Shown piece after piece: positions 59,501-64,000 of a stretch of DNA of 64,000 nt. The notes under the pieces were generated by a model. The model saw only the letters and a program-made list of their open reading frames with translations. It had not been told where the DNA came from and made no database searches. The position numbers and the translations under genes were made by a program. Source of the stretch: Collybia mongolica (taxonomy: Eukaryota; Basidiomycota; Agaricomycetes; Agaricales; Clitocybaceae); the NCBI GenBank assembly GCA_013420905.1, contig JAAXNY010000011.1, positions 1,364,001 through 1,428,000 of the forward strand. Reading direction: 5' to 3'. Numbering within the stretch: position 1 is the stretch's first letter; each line of letters opens with the position of its first letter.

Positions 59501-60177
59501 AGGTTTGGAAGCTTCGGGCACGCCTGAGAAAGGAAAATCTAAGCGCTGTTGACATTGGGACAGTTGAGGTGCGTCGTACATAACCATGGTATCTTTAGCA
59601 TCCATTCTCACTGAGGTTGATGTCATTCCTAGGACTACCAAGGCCGAGAAAGTCGAGTGGTAATAATATCTTGCGTTAGATCTAACGAGCGATTCTTGAA
59701 AGAGGATTTGGCGAAAGGATCAGGCATAGTTCATGAAAAAAAAAGGTTACCTCCGTTGATTCATGTTATACTTGGACTCACTGCGTATCAGAATGAACGT
59801 CGCCATCACCCGTGCGCGGGAACTTTTGATTGTGATCGGGAACGGTTCAGTTCTGAAGCATGATACATATTGGAAAGCGTTCTTGCAATTCGCACTTCGC
59901 AACAAACTGTACATCCTCACTGCGGTCCAAGCTCCCCCTTGTTGATATTTCCCTGACAGATATGTTGGCCCCGAATTGGACATTGAGATGGATGGCAACT
60001 ATATCTCACGGCTTGAGTATGTATGAGGTCACACATACCTGTCATTAAGGAGGCTGCTCACCAAGGAACAGGTCAAACTATATCAACACGATTGCCCGAG
60101 AATTCGAAGAAGAGGAACAAGGAGTTGCTGTCGCTGGCGGGATTGCTCGAGAAGTACTTCGGGATGGTGGCGGGTAG
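56521..60177 (+). CDS. MOV10/SDE3-like RNA helicase (superfamily 1B)
   Basis: Fifteen exons: 56521-57042, 57093-57113, 57167-57650, 57712-58046, 58098-58177, 58225-58421, 58473-58690, 58740-58875, 58925-59100, 59153-59320, 59368-59568, 59633-59745, 59792-59908, 59960-60016 and 60072-60177, giving 976 residues in one frame. Residues 1-175 are Pro/Ser/His-rich and disordered. A beta-rich part (180-450) includes WKIGVKVANWDNAEFTLYVP and LPIVFNVSF. The motifs are SGPPGTGKTR (about 472-481), APSNSATD, DEAAQGSEPE (about 618-627, split by an intron), CGDTQQLGP (about 658-667), NYRSHP, DYQGRE (about 847-852), NVAITRARE (about 886-894) and the family-typical end VAGGIAREVLRD. MOV10, SDE3 and Armitage helicases act in RNA silencing and retroelement control. 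Exon 2 is only 21 nt. Some intron borders (57711, 60071) were chosen to keep the frame and conserved ends. Confidence 0.9.
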
Positions 60178-60570
60178 GTGCGGCCCCCTTAGAAATTATT
60201 TTGAACCACCAGCACATGGATTACAATTTACTCATGAAATCCTTTTACAAGGGTAAAATTCGATTCCAACTTGAGCCTCACGCCTTTAAAACCCAGATTG
60301 ATGAGAACTCGAGAATCTTCACCAATGTTGGATCGAATCACCAGTTCCTATCAGCGCGAGATCGAGAACTTGAGCCCATCGGCATGCCTCATACAACAAA
60401 TGAAACAGCTGCACATGACACTCACAACGATGATAGCTAACACGACGTGGAAACCCTTCAGAAGTTCGTTCCAAGTATTCCTTTCTGACTCTAATCTCGC
60501 TCACAACAATACGCAGCGGCAGAAGTACGCGTAAAAAATAAAAATAAAAAAGTCTGGTGCAAGCTGGGTG
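60178..60570. other. 3' flank of the MOV10-like gene
   Basis: Short plus ORFs (60271-60534) have no features; an A-rich tract (about 60534-60550) follows. No gene supported. Confidence 0.35.
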
Positions 60571-61100
60571 TTATGAAACCTTGCTTTGCCCTGCGTTTGT
60601 GTTTAATGGGACGATCGCAACCTCCATCCTTGTGATGGCACTAGAAGTCACACCAACATCCTGAGAGACATGTATCAGAAAAAGTGGAGCACGGCTGTCT
60701 GAAAATGCAGGCGTGAACCACGCGCGAGTATTCCTTGGCCTTACCTTACCGTTAACCTTGTCATGTGTGGGGTGAGCCGTGAGTGCACTGACATGTTCGA
60801 TAGACCATTTTACAAACGGTGTGGCTTCGAAAGTCACACACTTTGTCACTAATCCAAGAATATCATTGGCTTTGGAGAAACAGTCTTACCAGACATGCGG
60901 CTCATTCGGAAATGAGGGTTACCCGAAGCTTCGAGGAGAGTTTCTGCTGATGGATGATAAACCCTCCTCCGATGCCCCCGAAAGAGCGCGTCAAACAAAA
61001 TTGAGCACATGCTGGACGAGATATACGGAATAATTTGTGCAATGGGGGTCCGAGTTTTGAATCGAAGGATCGGAGCGAAGACGGTTCTGCTTCTATCTGA
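60571..61100 (-). CDS. Hypothetical small gene, 3' exons only
   Basis: The minus strand has two probable last exons. One spans about 60869-60757, opened by an acceptor GGATTAG and ending at VNG; the last exon runs from about 60704 to 60571. The GTAAGG...TTTTCAG intron between them keeps the frame. Joined, they read CVTFEATPFVKWSIEHVSAL, then HDKVNDSRAPLFLIHV, then SQDVGVTSSAITRMEVAIVP and a stop. An exon further upstream (near 61030-60925, ending ETLLEAS) could join in phase. I found no start codon, signal or domain, and the upstream part would approach the aldo-keto reductase promoter. It may be a real lineage-specific gene or chance. Confidence 0.3.
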
Positions 61101-61238
61101 TGAAAGCTTATCAAGACAAACCTTATTAACGAAACTAGTCACACTTGAGTCCCGTGGATTACAAGTACAAAAACAGTCTTGTATTCTCAGTGTATACCCC
61201 AAACATCTTCTTAACCCTTTGTACCCTTCCAACACATC

Positions 61239-62775
61239 ATGACCAATGTTCCCCAGATCAAACTTAACAACGGTGTGCTCATCCCTGCCATCGGTGAGCA
61301 CTCTGAACTTTTTAGCATTGGAATATCTCAAAGGGACTTTATCTCCTAGGTACCGGCTCTTGGACACCGAACACTGTAGAAGAACAGTCCAAGGTCAAGG
61401 GCTGGATTTTGACCGCCTTGCAGGCTAGTATAGCTTTCCACAGTTGCCGACAGCTAAGCGTCATATCCAATTATAGAACGGATATAGACACATTGATACA
61501 GCACAGAGCTATTGTTCGTCTTAACTTGCAATAAGTACAGATGCGTGAATTTACTAATCGCTCGTGATCCCCACCTTAGATACTGAGCCAGCAGTCGGAC
61601 AAGCTATCAGGGAATCTGGTATTCCTCGTGATCAGATCTTTGTAACTACTAAACTTCCGTGCGTCGCTTTTCCATGTCTGAGAGATGATGCGGGCTCACC
61701 ATAGCTTTACATGGAAGTTGGAATCATCAAGAATGCGTTGCTCAGTCCTTTGAGCAAAGCTTGAAAAACCTTGGTCTTGACTATGTTGACCTCGTCAGTT
61801 TCATTAATATTTTTTATCAATTCTTGATAATATTTCTGACATGACGTCAACCTTGTTTTGTAGTACCTCCTTCATTGGCCACAGCCAATCGCACATGACG
61901 GTAAGCTTTAAAATACGATATACTGAGCCTCTTGTTCGCCTCATCATATCATACACATATCTTCGTTTCTCTCAGGAGGAGATGGATACGGGTTGCTAAA
62001 GAACGCCGACGGCAGCATTAAGCTCTCAGATAAAGTGGACTTCAATCAAGCATGGACGGAAATCGAGAAAATACTTGAAAGCGGCAAAGCCAGGTCTATC
62101 GGAGTCAGCAACTTCTCTGTAAAGACGTCTGTCCTTTTTTGCGTTCTTGATGTATTTAAAAGATTTCTTAACGATGCATATCCTAGGCTCGAACAATTAC
62201 TCACTACCGCAAAACACGTTCCCGTGACTAATCAGGTCGAGTCCGTTGTACATCATGCTGGGCATAATCGACCGCCACAATGACAATCTCTCTCCAGGCT
62301 GCATCCCTACCTAGCTCAGGAAGATCTTCGCAAGTACTGTAATCAGAAGGGGATCACTTTGACAGCGTACACTCCCAGTGGTAAGTTGCATCAAATCTCG
62401 CTAAATACGTTTCGACTTATACCCACTTCCTAGGATATGCAACCGTTCGGGCTGACCCCCTTATTGTAGAATTGTCAAAGAAATATAACACCACTCCCAA
62501 TCAAATTACTCTTGCCTGGCACATTGCCAGAGGGACCATCATCGTTCCAAAAAGCGTATCAGTGGAGAGGCAGAAACAGAATATCACCGCAAGTATCATT
62601 TCTCAGTGGGGAGAAAGCTCTGAGGTGACACGCAACATTTTTGATATAGCTCCCGACTCTTGAGGCCGAGGATGTTGCCAGGATTAATGGCTTGGATCGT
62701 GGCAAGCGCCTCTGCAATGCGCCTGATGCGAACGGCATGGTGTACGGGTGGACGGTAGAACAGCTTGGATGGTAA
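61239..62775 (+). CDS. Aldo-keto reductase
   Basis: Eleven exons: 61239-61293, 61350-61423, 61477-61513, 61580-61658, 61718-61793, 61864-61900, 61976-62126, 62187-62240, 62298-62380, 62434-62588 and 62650-62775, giving 308 residues, normal for the family. The catalytic tetrad is present: Asp in YRHIDTA, Tyr in AQSY, Lys in VTTKLP and His in YLLHWP. NADPH-site motifs are present too: IGVSNFSV, TNQVELHPY, LTAYTPSG and IIVPKSVSVERQKQNI. It reduces aldehydes, ketones or sugars with NADPH; substrate is unknown. Two introns (after 61423 and after 62588) start with GC, the second with the ideal GCAAGT. Several exons are very short (37 nt twice). The C-terminus ends GWTVEQLGW. Confidence 0.92.
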
Positions 62776-63623
62776 ATTGCCAAGTTTGACTCAAGCATCA
62801 GTCGAAGGCGAGGAACAAGGAAGGACTAAGTTGTTCGTAACATTGCCTCATTAGAGGTTATGCATTCATTATACTTGGAACCATAGAGATGCCATCAGAT
62901 TGTAACAAGACATCTTGTACTATATTATAGCTATATCTTGAGGCAGTTAGTCATCAGAGAGACTCGTCGGTGCTACAGCCCAAAGGTGTGCAGTTGACTA
63001 ACGACAAAAGCGGAGGTTGTTTACACGTATATGGCACACACGCTAATGTTATTCGCTGTTAATTTTAAGCCCCAGCGACGTTGCTATTATAGGTGCAGTT
63101 GGCAGTATTTCTCGAGTAGAAACACGGCGGAGATGGTCCATCGAACAAAGTCGTTATGAGTGTACGAAGCAATCACCATAGTGCTTAGCTCGTCGCTACA
63201 AATGTATTATGTATTGAGTGGAGAGGTAAGATATATCTATATATAAAACCTACTGTCGCATGTCGTTTATATGCCGATTGATGTCCCATGGCACAGTTAC
63301 CAAGGAAGGAAGTCCAAGTTCGCTATTTCTCGCATCGTTCCGAGGGTCAGGTCAGGTTTTCAAGAATGGTGTCCTTAGCCATAAGATGCAGCCACATAAA
63401 TAGAGTGATGATAGTCGAAGGTAGTAGGACATAGCTTTGCTGTGGAGTTGAGTCTATATGGTATTGCCTTGCTATTATTATGGGAAACTCTTTCCAATGA
63501 TTGGGCCAATCAGTGAAAGTCGAGGCCATTCATAAAAGGAAGCGATCATGAACTGTCATAAGGTACATGTTATCGTTAGGTTGATCTTGAAGTGGATGAT
63601 TTGAGCCTGGGATGAGGAAGCCA
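62776..63623. other. Intergenic
   Basis: 850 bp between convergent genes. Contains short AT-rich palindromic bits (tatatctatatataaa near 63230). No gene is seen. Confidence 0.4.
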
Positions 63624-64000
63624 CTAAGGAAGTGGTGTCGTCCCACGAATAGTATATGTCGGAGATTCATCAGCAGGGGTTCTTGCTTCACGATCCGAAA
63701 TCGCCCACGGAATGAGATCCTGATCAGGGGAATACTGGTGAATACCATCAAGTTGAGCTGTCGAAATAGGGCGTTTTGGCAGAAGAGTGAGGATGTCGCT
63801 CATGCTTGGGCGCTGTGTGGGCTCTGGATGCCAGCAATCTTCCACAATGCTCCACATGTTATCATCTAGACCTAAACTACCGCACGGCGTTCCAGAAGGT
63901 ACGCAATGTGAGGGACGTGAAGGCCGTATCCCCTGTATAACCTTCAAGATCACAGGATAATCGCTGTGGATGTCGTGAAAGGGAATATTGCCAGAAAATA
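63624..64000 (-). CDS. Protein kinase, C-terminal end (partial, runs off the window)
   Basis: The minus-strand frame from the right window edge reads FSGNIPFHDIHSDYPVILKV, then IQGIRPSRPSHC, then DDNMWSIVEDCWHPEPTQRP and SMSDILTLLPKR. This is the end of a kinase C-lobe: PFxxxxxxxxVxxxIxxGxRPxRP, then the WxxxxxCWxxxPxxRPxxxxI block with the invariant Arg. It is typical of tyrosine-kinase-like families, which are expanded in agaricomycetes. The stop is at 63624-63626 after a 45-residue tail. The ATP site and catalytic loop lie outside, so activity cannot be judged. Confidence 0.8.
   Translation of the reverse strand, partial: FSGNIPFHDIHSDYPVILKVIQGIRPSRPSHCVPSGTPCGSLGLDDNMWSIVEDCWHPEPTQRPSMSDILTLLPKRPISTAQLDGIHQYSPDQDLIPWAISDREARTPADESPTYTIRGTTPLP

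Overview
This window is nuclear DNA from a filamentous basidiomycete, most likely a mushroom-forming agaricomycete. The evidence is genes broken by many 50-65 nt introns, a class I hydrophobin with a signal peptide, a fungal CFEM-like protein, a serine-rich GPI-type cupredoxin, a Tad-type LINE, and eukaryotic core genes (APC1, eIF5A, TFIID TAF8, DAHP synthase). All exon models below were joined by eye from GT-AG or GC-AG borders and kept only where the total coding length stays in frame; none has transcript support.

Layout. Positions 1-10,100 are a transposon nest on the minus strand. A decayed Ty3/Gypsy element (Pol at the left edge, Gag near 10 kb) was entered by a 7.3-kb Tad-like LINE (1721-9015) with a perfect 15-bp target duplication. 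The LINE was itself entered by a 948-bp non-autonomous, A-tailed element (7539-8486) with a 17-bp duplication. From 11.3 to 34.2 kb the region is gene dense: SAP-domain membrane protein (-), CFEM-like protein (+), UPF1-like helicase (+), RRM/RanBP2 zinc-finger protein (+), APC1 (+), DAHP synthase (-), PIH1 protein (+), two-LIM protein (-), eIF5A (+). From 34.2 to 39 kb there is gene-poor DNA with a decayed GMC-oxidoreductase relic. From 39 to 44.4 kb come TAF8-like (-), hydrophobin (-) and an HMCES/SRAP protein (+). From 44.4 to 48 kb there is another gene-poor stretch with a 939-bp hAT-like element (8-bp duplication, 12-bp inverted ends) and a truncated acyl-CoA dehydrogenase/oxidase-like gene. 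From 48 to 63 kb come a cupredoxin GPI-type protein (-), a mitochondrial DEAD-box helicase (+), a PPR protein (+), a MOV10-like helicase (+) and an aldo-keto reductase (+). The right edge holds the 3' end of a protein kinase gene (-).

How the parts relate. There is no operon or biosynthetic cluster; neighbours are mostly independent housekeeping genes, several in divergent pairs with short shared promoters. The most unusual features are structural. A 4-nt micro-exon is needed to read DAHP synthase, and 12-nt and 8-nt micro-exons are needed to read the nearby LIM gene. There are three GC-AG introns. LINE decay falls at CpG sites on both strands, including the RT active site, which suggests methylation-linked silencing. 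Two non-autonomous transposons have clear boundaries, and one of them carries an intron-containing ORF of unknown origin.
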